Source of the DNA: JBBQWZ01 sp038210135
Lineage (GTDB): Bacteria; Acidobacteriota; Terriglobia; Bryobacterales; Bryobacteraceae
Length of the DNA: 64,000 bases
NCBI GenBank assembly: GCA_038210135.1
Contig: JBBQWZ010000035.1
Coordinates: 1 to 64,000 of the forward strand
Reading direction: 5' to 3'
Part shown: one piece after another, positions 50,877 through 60,646 of the stretch
Numbering within the stretch: the first letter of the stretch is position 1
How the letters are laid out: every line of letters starts with the position of its first letter
Translations under genes and position numbers: made by a program
The notes under the pieces: generated by a model
What the model was told of the DNA's origin: nothing
Seen by the model: the letters and a program-made list of their open reading frames with translations, nothing else
Databases searched by the model: none

Positions 50877-52088
50877 TTAGATTTCGGCTTTTTCGAAGCG
50901 GGGGCTTAGGTAGTGAATGATGCCGAGGGCGATGAGGTACATGGCTCCGGCCACGACGAAGAGGGGGCCGTAGGCTCCGTGCGAGAAGTCGAGCCAATAG
51001 CCGACGGCGGGAGCGACGAGCATGCCGCCTACGGCTCCGCCGAAACCGCCGAAGCCGACCACGGAGCCGACGGCGTGTTCGGGAAACAGGTCGGAGGCCA
51101 TGGTGAAGAGATTCGCGGACCAGCCCTGGTGAGCGGCGGTGGCGATTCCGATCAAAGCGACTGCAACCCACAGATTATCCCCGAAATACGGGACGAAGAC
51201 GACGGCGGTGACGCACAGGGCGCAGACCAACATGGCGGTTTTACGCGCGCGGCTGACTTTCCAACCGATCTTCAGGAGATGCGACGAAAGCCATCCGCCA
51301 CCGATGGAGCCGACGTCGGCCAGCAGATAAACGGTGATGAGCGGCGCGCCGAGGTCGAGCAAATCGACCTTGTAGCTTTTGTTGAGGAAGCCGGGAAGCC
51401 AGTAGAGATAGAACCACCAGACAGGGTCGGTGAGGAACTTTCCGATGAGGAACGCCCAGGCCTGCGGCGTGCGGGCGAGTTTGAGGAAGGAGATCGCTGG
51501 AGCCTGCGCCGTGGTTCGTGCGGGCGGCTTCGGCATGATCAGGAACCAGAGTAGGATCCATAAAAGGCCGAGGGCTCCGGTGGCGAGGAAGGCGGATCGC
51601 CATCCGTAGTGGAGCGCGAGAAACGGAACCATGACGGGGGCGACCAGAGCTCCGATGTTGGAACCGCTGTTGAAAATTCCGGTGGCGAGGGCGCGTTCTT
51701 TTTGCGGAAAGGTATCGGCGGTGGTGCGGATGGCGGCGGGGAAATTGGCGGCTTCGCCGAAGCCGAGCAGAAAGCGCGCGATGCCAAACTGCGTGGCGGA
51801 TCCGGCGAGCGAGTGGCCCATCGCGGCAAGGCTCCAGACGAAAACTGCGAGCCCGTAGCCAAGGCGGGTTCCGATCCAATCGATGAGGCGGCCGGCGATG
51901 GGCATCATCGCGGCGTAGGCGGTTTGGAAGGCGAAGACGATCCAGCCGTAGTTGGCTTCGTTCCACCCGAGATCGTGTTCGAGGGTCGGCTTCAGGAGGC
52001 CGAGTACCTGGCGATCAATGTAGTTGATGGTGGTGGCGAAGAACAGGAGTCCGCAGATGTACCAGCGCAGGTTGGGCGAATTCCGCAA
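50877..52088 (-). CDS. MFS transporter, ACS (hexuronate-type) family
   Basis: A 403-residue major facilitator with about twelve membrane spans. The N-terminal signature LLFFATTINYIDRQVLGLLK, the loop GRLIDWIGTRLGYGLAVFVW and the segment RFLLGFGEAANFPAAIRTTA are those of the anion:cation symporter family, whose members carry hexuronates, glucarate or other organic anions with protons. The exact substrate is unknown; sugar acids would fit the polymer-degradation genes of the window. It is followed by no cotranscribed gene. Its start at 52088 fits the first membrane helix. Confidence 0.92.
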   Translation of the reverse strand: MRNSPNLRWYICGLLFFATTINYIDRQVLGLLKPTLEHDLGWNEANYGWIVFAFQTAYAAMMPIAGRLIDWIGTRLGYGLAVFVWSLAAMGHSLAGSATQFGIARFLLGFGEAANFPAAIRTTADTFPQKERALATGIFNSGSNIGALVAPVMVPFLALHYGWRSAFLATGALGLLWILLWFLIMPKPPARTTAQAPAISFLKLARTPQAWAFLIGKFLTDPVWWFYLYWLPGFLNKSYKVDLLDLGAPLITVYLLADVGSIGGGWLSSHLLKIGWKVSRARKTAMLVCALCVTAVVFVPYFGDNLWVAVALIGIATAAHQGWSANLFTMASDLFPEHAVGSVVGFGGFGGAVGGMLVAPAVGYWLDFSHGAYGPLFVVAGAMYLIALGIIHYLSPRFEKAEI

Positions 52089-52284
52089 GGTATAAGGATA
52101 TGCGAATTTTTTGCGGTTCGACTTGGGCGGTTCGTTTAACGCCGGAGAAGGGATGATTCAGCGGCGGCGAACGATGAGCGCCAGCTGGTGGTGTCGGCGT
52201 CCTTGGGTGCCATCTTCTTCACGTGGTCGGCAAAGATGGGCAGAGAACGATTCGGGGCGTTGCGCCAATGATAGGGAAGTGCCC

Positions 52285-52310
52285 GGCGTCCGGCTTGTCA
52301 GTCGGACGCC
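52285..52310. terminator. GC hairpin downstream of methyltransferase gene
   Basis: GGCGTCCG (52285-52292) pairs perfectly with CGGACGCC (52303-52310), with a 10-base loop. There is no clear T-run on either strand, so terminator activity for the minus-strand gene that ends at 52318 is uncertain. Confidence 0.45.
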
Positions 52311-52317
52311 GAGGTTG

Positions 52318-53061
52318 TCAGCGTTTCCGCTGCGCGACCATGACGAGCCGCGGGGAACGAAGTTGATAGGGCGATGCATCGGACATTTCGCCGAGGATCG
52401 CATCGATCGAGAATCCGGCCGCTTCAAGCAAGCGGCGGATTTCGGAGACGGTCATCACGTAGTGGGAAGACGAGCGGGTTTCCGAGATTCCGGCGCGCTC
52501 GAAGGTGTAGTCGATGTCGAGCCGGCTGTCGGTGGCGTCGTAGTTAGTGACGCTGCGAACGGTAATTTCACCGACCTCCATTTCACGACCGGGCAGAAGC
52601 GTGGGCAGGATGGACTCGGCGGCCATTCCGGATTCGAGAACGAAACGGCAGCCGGGTTTGAGTGTGCGATGAATGGCAGCGACAAATTCAACGGCACCGG
52701 CGGGCGACATGTAGCCGAAGCTATTACCGCAACAGTAGGCGCCGTCAAACTCCTGCTCGTACGGCAGGTCGCGCATGTCGGACAGCCGGAGTTGGATGGC
52801 GAGCGAGCCCGCGTCCCACTTCGTGGCGGCCAGGCACTCGTCGGAAATATCGACGCCGGTCATCTCGAAGCCGCGTTTCGCAAGCGGAATCAAGTGGCGG
52901 CCGGTGCCGCAGGGAACGTCGAGGAGCTTGCGGCCTGAATCGGCCGTAAGGGTCTTGGCCAGAAAATCGACTTCGGCGTCGGTGTAGGACTGGGGGAGCG
53001 CGGTGCGCCAGAAGTCCACCGCGATGCCGCGGAAAAAGGTGTTGTACCAAACTGGTTTCAA
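52318..53061 (-). CDS. SAM-dependent methyltransferase
   Basis: A 247-residue class I methyltransferase. Motif I is LLDVPCGTGRHLIPLAKRGF, the acidic end of strand 2 is MTGVDIS, motif II/III is PYEQEFDGAYCCGNSFGYMS and the following helix is AIHRTLKPGCRFVLES. It is similar to small-molecule methyltransferases of the Methyltransf_25/11 type; the substrate is unknown. The N-terminal WYNTFFRGIAVDFWRTALP is typical of a subgroup in soil bacteria. The start at 53061 is the first ATG. It stands alone between oppositely directed neighbours. Confidence 0.87.
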   Translation of the reverse strand: MKPVWYNTFFRGIAVDFWRTALPQSYTDAEVDFLAKTLTADSGRKLLDVPCGTGRHLIPLAKRGFEMTGVDISDECLAATKWDAGSLAIQLRLSDMRDLPYEQEFDGAYCCGNSFGYMSPAGAVEFVAAIHRTLKPGCRFVLESGMAAESILPTLLPGREMEVGEITVRSVTNYDATDSRLDIDYTFERAGISETRSSSHYVMTVSEIRRLLEAAGFSIDAILGEMSDASPYQLRSPRLVMVAQRKR

Positions 53062-53265
53062 TGGAATCTCTCCGGTAAATCAATACGCAGGATGGGCCAC
53101 ACGCGCGCAAAGGCGCGTCACAGCGTGGCAGGGAAGGGCCGCGCGGAGAGTCAGGTTATCGGACGGCAGAGTACATCAAAGGCTCGACGATCAGATTAGC
53201 ATGCGGCACGCATTGACAGTGATTGAAAGCGTCTGACATACTCCCGGTGTTTAGAGGAGAGCAAC

Positions 53266-54486
53266 GTGATTCGATTTGTTGGTTCGCTGATTCTGATGGC
53301 GGCGATGTGTTTGAGCGGGCAGGTGGTGGTGCTCGAGACTTCGACGGTGCTCGATGGGCGCGGCGGAACGCTGAAGGACAAGCGCATCGTGATTCGCGAC
53401 GGCAAGATCGAGAGCATCGGGTCGGCGGCGATTCCGGGTGGAGCGATCGTTTACGATTTGCGCGGACTCACGGTGACGCCGGGTTGGATCGATACGCACG
53501 TCCATATCACGTGGCACTTCAACGAAGAAGGCCGTTACGAAGCGGGCGGACGGAACAGCAAAGAAACTGCGGCGCAGGCGGCGTTGTACGCGGCGGCGAA
53601 TGCGTGGAACACGCTCGAGGGCGGGTTCACGACGGTGCAGAGCGTGGGGTCACCGCAGGATAAAGATCTACGCGACTTCATCAACCGGGGCGTGATTGCG
53701 GGTCCGCGTATTCTGACTTCGCTGCGGCAGATCAATGAGAATTCGGGGACGCCCGAGAAGATTCGCGAATTGGTGCGGCAATTCAAGGCGGAGGGCGCCG
53801 ACGTTGTGAAGATGTTCGCGACGAAGAGCATTCGCGACGGCGGGGATCAGACCATGACGACGGAACAGATCCAGGCGGCGTGCGGCGAAGCGAAGGCGTT
53901 GGGCTTGCGGACTCTGGTGCACGCACACGCGTCCGGCGGGGCGCGGGCGGCGATCGAAGCCGGGTGCACGGCGATTGAGCACGGAACGTTTCTCGATGAC
54001 GCCACGCTCTCTCTGATGAAAGCGCGCGGAACGTATTTCGATCCGAATTTTTTGGTGATCAACAATTACCTGGAGAACAAACCGAAGTTTTTGGGGATCG
54101 GGAATTACACCGAGGAAGGATTCGCGTCGATGGAGAAGGCGCTGCCGGTGCGCGGCAAAGTACTGCAAATGGCGATCGCGAAGAAGGTGAAGGTAGTGCT
54201 GGGCACGGACGCGGTGGCGGGAGCGCATGGAAGGAATCGCGAAGAGTTCATTTACCGTGTGAACGAGGGCAAGCAGAATCCGATGGATGCGATTGTGAGC
54301 GGCACGTCGCTGGCAGCGGAATCACTTGGACTCGGCGACCAGATCGGATCGGTTGCGGTTGGCTATCAGGCTGATTTTGTCGCGGTGGATGGCGATCCGG
54401 TGAAGGACATCACTACGGTACGCAGGGTGGTGTTCGTGATGAAGGGCGGCAAGGTCTATCGCAATCAGGCGGTGACGGCGAAGTAA
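53266..54486 (+). CDS. Exported amidohydrolase (imidazolonepropionase-like)
   Basis: A 406-residue metal-dependent hydrolase with a signal peptide (GSLILMAAMCLSG). The metal ligands are visible: HVH at 78-80 in GWIDTHVHITWHF, the bridging lysine probably in GADVVKMFATKS, histidines in LVHAHASGG and AIEHGTFLDD, and the aspartate in VLGTDAVAG. It belongs to the amidohydrolase_1 group of prolidase- and imidazolonepropionase-related enzymes common in Acidobacteriota; the substrate is unknown, perhaps dipeptides. The start is a GTG with AGAGGAGAG upstream. Its TAA directly abuts the stop codon of the convergent DUF1501 gene. Confidence 0.9.
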   Translation: MIRFVGSLILMAAMCLSGQVVVLETSTVLDGRGGTLKDKRIVIRDGKIESIGSAAIPGGAIVYDLRGLTVTPGWIDTHVHITWHFNEEGRYEAGGRNSKETAAQAALYAAANAWNTLEGGFTTVQSVGSPQDKDLRDFINRGVIAGPRILTSLRQINENSGTPEKIRELVRQFKAEGADVVKMFATKSIRDGGDQTMTTEQIQAACGEAKALGLRTLVHAHASGGARAAIEAGCTAIEHGTFLDDATLSLMKARGTYFDPNFLVINNYLENKPKFLGIGNYTEEGFASMEKALPVRGKVLQMAIAKKVKVVLGTDAVAGAHGRNREEFIYRVNEGKQNPMDAIVSGTSLAAESLGLGDQIGSVAVGYQADFVAVDGDPVKDITTVRRVVFVMKGGKVYRNQAVTAK

Positions 54487-55935
<1,449 letters not shown>

Positions 55936-55937
55936 GG

Positions 55938-58900
55938 TTATTCCTTGGTGATCGTTTCGTCGAGGCTCAGCATTGCGCTGGCGACGGTGGTCCAGGCGGC
56001 GAGGGTTGCAAGGGGAATGGCGGGATCGTTTTTCGATTCGCCGATCGCAAGGAGTCGCGCCGTTTTGGATGCGTCGCGCTGGTAGGAATCGAGCTCGCGA
56101 TGGAGAAGAGTGCGCAGGGCGTCGACCTCGCGGGCTTCGGGGTTGCGTCCGGTGGCGAGGCGGAAACCGAAAGCGAGCTTCATGTCGTTGGAGGTTCCGC
56201 CTTCGTGAATGGCGCGTTGCGCAAGGGCGCGGGCGGCTTCGAGATACTGCGGATCGTTCATCAGGACGAGGGCCTGGAGCGGCGTGTTGGTAACGGATCG
56301 GCGGGCGACGCATTTTTCGCGATTCGGCGCGTCGAAGGTAGCGAGCGACGGCGGCGGGCTGGTCCGCTTCCAAAGCATGTACATGCTGCGGCGGTAGAGG
56401 GCGTCGCCGTGGTCCTGCTCGTAGGTCTGGGCGCTATACGGTCCGCCGAACGCGATGTCTTCCCAGAGTCCGGAGGGCTGGTACGACTTGACGCTAGGGC
56501 CGCCCATTTTCTCGACGAGCAAGCCGGCGGCGGCGAGCGCGTTGTCGCGAATCATTTCGGCGGGAAGGCGGACGCGGGCTCCGCGAGCGAGCAGTCGATT
56601 TTCCGGATCCTGTTCGAGCAGCGCGGGCGTGAGTTTGGAAGACTGCCGGTAGGTCGCGGACATCACGATCAGCTTCTGCATGTGACGGATGTTCCAGCCG
56701 GACTCACGGAATTCTGTGGCGAGCCAATCGAGGAGTTCGGGATGACTGGGCGATTCGCCTTGCGCGCCGAAGTCCTCGGATGTTTTGACCAAGCCGGTGC
56801 CGAAATACATTTGCCAATAGCGGTTGACGGCGACGCGAGCGGTCAGCGGATTGGTGGGATCGAGAAGCCACTTGGCGACTCCGAGGCGATTTTGCGGCGC
56901 GCCGGGCGGAATCGGCGGAAGGACGGCGGGGGTGGCAGCCGTGACGACTTCGCCGGGGTTCTGGTAATCGCCGCGGCCGAGAATGTGAGTTTCGCGGACG
57001 CCCGGCTTGTCGGCCATGACCATGGTGTTCGGGATCTCGAATTCCAGGTCGGCGAGATTCTGTTCTTCGCGTTTCAGCTTGGCGAAGGAGTCGCGAAGGG
57101 CTGGCGAGGCGGCGTTGGTGAGGAAGTATTTGCTGAGGAATCGGTTCTGTTCGCTGGAGCGGCCCTCGGTCACGCGAACGGCGGCGCGAGCGGGTTCATC
57201 CATAATCAGGCGCTCGACTTCGTTGGCGGGGAGGGCGCGGTTGTAGATGCGAAAATCGTCAAGGCCTCCGCGGAATAGCGATGGCGATCCAAGTTCTCCG
57301 ACTTCGAGGAGCGCGTCGGTCCGGGCGGAACCCCTCAGCGAATCCTGCACGATTTCGCATTCGACCGACTCGCCGTTGATCCACATGGCGAACTTCTTGC
57401 CGTCGTAACTGAGAGCCAAATGATTCAGGTCGTCGATGCGGACGTGGCGGTTTTTCGTACGGACTTCGAGGCGGCTTTCCGGGTAGCGATCGATGAGGCG
57501 GAATCCGGCGCGGGCTTCGAGCTTGAGGCGCGGGCTGAGCATGGTGCCGCTGAGGTAGAGTTCCCAGCCATGGCGCTTCTGATCGGTGCGGCGGGCGACC
57601 AGCATTTCGTCTTTCAGGTTCGGCGAATGGGAGGTATTGGGTCGCAACCAGAGGCTGATGGCGAAGGGCGAACCGGCGTCGAAATCGCCCGAGGGGCCGA
57701 GAGCGATTCGGCTTTGGCCGTCGAGGCGGAGTTCCTGCGCGACGGGTCCGGCGGCAAAGGTGGCGCGTCCGGATTCGACGCGGCCGTGCTGGTACGCCCC
57801 GGAGCTGTCGTTTAGGTTTCCATCAAATTCGAAGTGCGCGGCGAGTCCTTCGCGGGAGGCCGGCGGGATTTGCGCGGAGGGAATCCAAGCGGAAAGGAGG
57901 GGTGCGATTTTCTTGTCCGCAAGTATGTCGCGAAGCACTTTCAGATTTGTCCGCGTGGCTTCGAGCCTCGCGTCCTGATCAGGATCGGGCAGGAGAATCT
58001 TTGGATCGGCGTTCCCTCGCTTGCCATCGAGGCCTCGTTCCGGAACCTGGTTGAAGAAGGCGAAGAAGCGGTAGAAATCGCGTTGCGAGATGGGATCGTA
58101 CTTGTGATCGTGGCAGCGGGCGCAGCCCATTGTCATGCCGAGGAAAACGGTGGAGGTGGCGTCCACGCGATCCATTACATACTCGACTTGATATTCCTCT
58201 TCAATGGCGCCGCCCTCATAGTTGATCATGTGATTGCGGTTGAAGCCGGTGGCGACGAGTTGATCGCGCGTGGGCTTCTCGACCAGATCGCCAGCGAGTT
58301 GATCGGTGACGAATTTATCAAACGGCATGTTGGCGCTGAAGGCGCGAATGAGCCAATCGCGCCAGGGCCACATGTCGCGATGACTGTCGATGTGATAGCC
58401 GTGGGTGTCGGCGTAGCGGGCGAGGTCGAGCCATTGCATCGCCATGCGCTCGGCGTGGCGGGGGTTGGCGAGCAGGCGGTCCACTTGCTTTTCGTAGGCT
58501 GCGGGAGATTTGTCGGCGAGGTAGGCATCGATCTCGGGGAGAGTCGGCGGCAAGCCGGTGAGGTCGAAGCTCAGACGGCGGAGCAAGGTGGCGCGATCGG
58601 CTTCGGGCGATGGACGAAGATTTTCTTTTTCGAGGCGCGCCAGTATGAAGGCGTCAATTGGGTTTCGCAGCCACGCTTTTTGTTTCACGGCCGGGGCCGC
58701 TGGGCGGACTGGGGGAATAAAGGCCCAATGCGATTCCCAACGAGCGCCTTGCGCGACCCAATCACGGAGCAGGCCGATTTGTTTATCCGAGAGCGCGTAG
58801 CCGCTCGATATGGGCGGCATGTGCATCGCTTTGTTGGTGCTCGAAATGCGTTCGATCAAGCGGCTGGCTTGGGGATCGCCGGGCTTGATGATGCTGTAGC

Positions 58901-59084
58901 CGTTGCGTTCGGCGAAGAGGCTTTCGCGCTGATCGAGGCGGAGGTTCGCGACTCGTTTCGTCGCGTCTGGTCCGTGGCAGGCGAAACAATTGTCCGAAAG
59001 AATCGGACGAATTTCGCGGTTGAAATCGACCGGCGCTGCCGTGACCGCGAAGCTGAAGACCGCGAAGAGAGCGAGAAATCGCAT
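55938..59084 (-). CDS. Cytochrome/LamG/DUF1549/DUF1553 multidomain protein
   Basis: A 1048-residue exported protein. Domains in order: signal peptide; a Planctomycete-type cytochrome domain (about 20-115) with the haem motif CFACH; DUF1549 (about 125-345) with ARCHDHKYDPI; a LamG/concanavalin-like domain (about 410-620; GLAAHFEFDGNLNDSSGAYQ and DDFRIYNRALPANEVERLI); and DUF1553 (about 740-1010). This is the long PSD1 form common in Planctomycetes. The LamG domain suggests binding of a polysaccharide or glycoprotein. It forms an operon with the DUF1501 gene. Compared with the 783-residue protein at 25916 it has two extra domains. Confidence 0.93.
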   Translation of the reverse strand: MRFLALFAVFSFAVTAAPVDFNREIRPILSDNCFACHGPDATKRVANLRLDQRESLFAERNGYSIIKPGDPQASRLIERISSTNKAMHMPPISSGYALSDKQIGLLRDWVAQGARWESHWAFIPPVRPAAPAVKQKAWLRNPIDAFILARLEKENLRPSPEADRATLLRRLSFDLTGLPPTLPEIDAYLADKSPAAYEKQVDRLLANPRHAERMAMQWLDLARYADTHGYHIDSHRDMWPWRDWLIRAFSANMPFDKFVTDQLAGDLVEKPTRDQLVATGFNRNHMINYEGGAIEEEYQVEYVMDRVDATSTVFLGMTMGCARCHDHKYDPISQRDFYRFFAFFNQVPERGLDGKRGNADPKILLPDPDQDARLEATRTNLKVLRDILADKKIAPLLSAWIPSAQIPPASREGLAAHFEFDGNLNDSSGAYQHGRVESGRATFAAGPVAQELRLDGQSRIALGPSGDFDAGSPFAISLWLRPNTSHSPNLKDEMLVARRTDQKRHGWELYLSGTMLSPRLKLEARAGFRLIDRYPESRLEVRTKNRHVRIDDLNHLALSYDGKKFAMWINGESVECEIVQDSLRGSARTDALLEVGELGSPSLFRGGLDDFRIYNRALPANEVERLIMDEPARAAVRVTEGRSSEQNRFLSKYFLTNAASPALRDSFAKLKREEQNLADLEFEIPNTMVMADKPGVRETHILGRGDYQNPGEVVTAATPAVLPPIPPGAPQNRLGVAKWLLDPTNPLTARVAVNRYWQMYFGTGLVKTSEDFGAQGESPSHPELLDWLATEFRESGWNIRHMQKLIVMSATYRQSSKLTPALLEQDPENRLLARGARVRLPAEMIRDNALAAAGLLVEKMGGPSVKSYQPSGLWEDIAFGGPYSAQTYEQDHGDALYRRSMYMLWKRTSPPPSLATFDAPNREKCVARRSVTNTPLQALVLMNDPQYLEAARALAQRAIHEGGTSNDMKLAFGFRLATGRNPEAREVDALRTLLHRELDSYQRDASKTARLLAIGESKNDPAIPLATLAAWTTVASAMLSLDETITKE

Positions 59085-59188
59085 GGGTTGCCTGAAGGTG
59101 CAATTGTATCGCCGTTGCGGCCGCGACTGGTTCTTTGACTAGTGGGCTGTGCGCGGTTGACAGATACCACGGTTCACTGAAAAAGAGT

Positions 59189-59208
59189 CCCCGCCCTGAC
59201 GGGCGGGG
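59189..59208. repeat. GC hairpin element, third copy
   Basis: CCCCGCCC, loop TGAC, GGGCGGGG, then CTATAA. It is identical in stem and loop to the copy at 10144 in the isc operon. It lies between the promoter side of the PSD1-type gene and the end of the gph gene. Confidence 0.85.
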
Positions 59209-59245
59209 CTATAACTTAGAGAGTCGCGCACTCAGGGATCGCCCA

Positions 59246-59905
59246 CTAGGCGAGGACACGCGTCGCCAGTTCACCGAGGTCGTCGATGCGCAAGTCGGGC
59301 GGCGCGGCAACGAACATTTCGGGCTGGAAACCCCAGTTCACTCCGCAGGCGACGACCTTGGCGTTGCGGGCGGTGAGGATATCGACGGAACTGTCGCCGA
59401 CCATGATGGTTCGATCGCGGGGCGTGGGACGTTCGCCGAGCAAAGATTCGATGCCGATCGGATCCGGCTTCTTCTGTTCAAAGCTATTGCCGCCGTAGAT
59501 GCGGAAGAAGTGCGAATCGAGTCCGAGACCGTGGATGATTCCGATGGAGAAACGTACGGGTTTGTTGGTCAGAATGGCGAGCGGCACACCGGAATCGTGC
59601 AAGCGATCGAGAGCGTCGCGCACGCCCGGGTATAGCAAGGTGTGATCGAGCATGTGCTCGCGGTAATAGGTGAGGAAGAAGCGAAGCGCGAGGGCGTTGT
59701 CGTCTTCGCTTGCGGCGGGTCCGAGGGCGCGGCGGACGAGCGTAGGAGCTCCGTTGCCGACGTAAGAGAAGACGATCTTGTGATCGAGGGGACCCATGTT
59801 CATGTGGGCGCGCATGGCGTTGACGGAATTCGCGAGATCGATTTGCGAATCGATCAAGGTTCCGTCGAGATCGAAGATCAGGAGATTATTTTGGGAGTCT
59901 GGCAT
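59246..59905 (-). CDS. gph: HAD-family phosphoglycolate phosphatase-like protein
   Basis: A 219-residue haloacid-dehalogenase-fold phosphatase. Motif I is LLIFDLDGTLIDSQIDL, motif II is LAILTNKPVRFS, and motif III/IV is MVGDSSVDILTARNA. The helical cap after motif I is of the C1 type seen in phosphoglycolate phosphatases and pyrophosphatases. The likely role is removal of 2-phosphoglycolate from DNA repair or metabolism, although specificity in this subgroup varies. It is 22 bases downstream of the cvpA-like gene on the same strand, so the two are probably cotranscribed. Confidence 0.85.
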   Translation of the reverse strand: MPDSQNNLLIFDLDGTLIDSQIDLANSVNAMRAHMNMGPLDHKIVFSYVGNGAPTLVRRALGPAASEDDNALALRFFLTYYREHMLDHTLLYPGVRDALDRLHDSGVPLAILTNKPVRFSIGIIHGLGLDSHFFRIYGGNSFEQKKPDPIGIESLLGERPTPRDRTIMVGDSSVDILTARNAKVVACGVNWGFQPEMFVAAPPDLRIDDLGELATRVLA

Positions 59906-59927
59906 TCGATGGGAGCGCGCTGTAAAG

Positions 59928-60500
59928 TCAGGCTTCGGTTTCCTGAAGTTTCTTCTTTTTGATCTTCTTCACTTTTTCTTCCCAGATTTTTTTGACGGCA
60001 CCGATTGCCTCTTCGACCGAATCGTTCAAGCCACGCGGAGCCAAAGACACAATGGCACGCGAGGCTTCGAGCGCATACGGCATGACAGACGAGTTGACGA
60101 TGAAATCCGGAGGCGGATTCTTGGGCGTGAAGGCAAGCAGGACGGCGACGACGGCAACTACGACCAAGCTGCCCCGCACGAAGCCGAAGGCGGCTCCAAG
60201 GAGGCGATCGAAAAAGCCGAGGCCGATGAGCCTGAACATTTTCTGCACGATCAAACCGATGATCGACCCGGCGAGGATGAAGCCAAAAATAACGATGAAG
60301 AAGCCAAGGAGATTCGCGACGGTTTTCGAGGTCACGAGGGTGCTGACCCACGCGGCGGGGATGCCGTAAAACCAAAATCCACACAGCAGGCCGAGGACCG
60401 CCGCGGCGAATCCAATGCCGCCACGGGCGAATCCGACGCGAAAACCGGTGTATACAGAGGATGCAACGATGATGAGGAGAATGAAATCGAGCCAGTTCAT
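59928..60500 (-). CDS. CvpA-family membrane protein
   Basis: A 190-residue protein with four hydrophobic segments in the first 130 residues (LDFILLIIVASSVYTGFRVG; GFAAAVLGLLCGFWFYG; LLGFFIVIFGFILAGSIIGL; FVRGSLVVVAVVAVLLAF), matching the CvpA family. CvpA is needed for colicin V production in E. coli, and members elsewhere affect membrane homeostasis and bile-salt tolerance; the molecular role is not settled. The C-terminal tail is highly basic (EEKVKKIKKKKLQE). It is the first gene of a two-gene unit with gph. Confidence 0.85.
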   Translation of the reverse strand: MNWLDFILLIIVASSVYTGFRVGFARGGIGFAAAVLGLLCGFWFYGIPAAWVSTLVTSKTVANLLGFFIVIFGFILAGSIIGLIVQKMFRLIGLGFFDRLLGAAFGFVRGSLVVVAVVAVLLAFTPKNPPPDFIVNSSVMPYALEASRAIVSLAPRGLNDSVEEAIGAVKKIWEEKVKKIKKKKLQETEA

Positions 60501-60646
60501 CGAACTTTTGCGGGGACCTGTTTCTAGACTAGCGTGCTTTGTGCGAAGTCAGGGTGACTGGTTTCGATGACGGATTGCGCCCAATGCGTTTGAGGGCGCG
60601 GCGGTAATAGGCGGCTCGATTGGCCTTCTCAGAGTGGGAGACACAG

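Noticed and set aside
52137..52262. Minus-strand fragment reading LPIFADHVKKMAPKDADTTS
   Set aside because: About 40 codons with coding-like composition but no start and no family; may be a remnant, too short to support.
60529..60640. Short basic minus-strand frame (contains YYRRALKRIGRNPSS)
   Set aside because: No start codon with a ribosome-binding site and no family; probably chance in the divergent region between cvpA and the WG-repeat gene.
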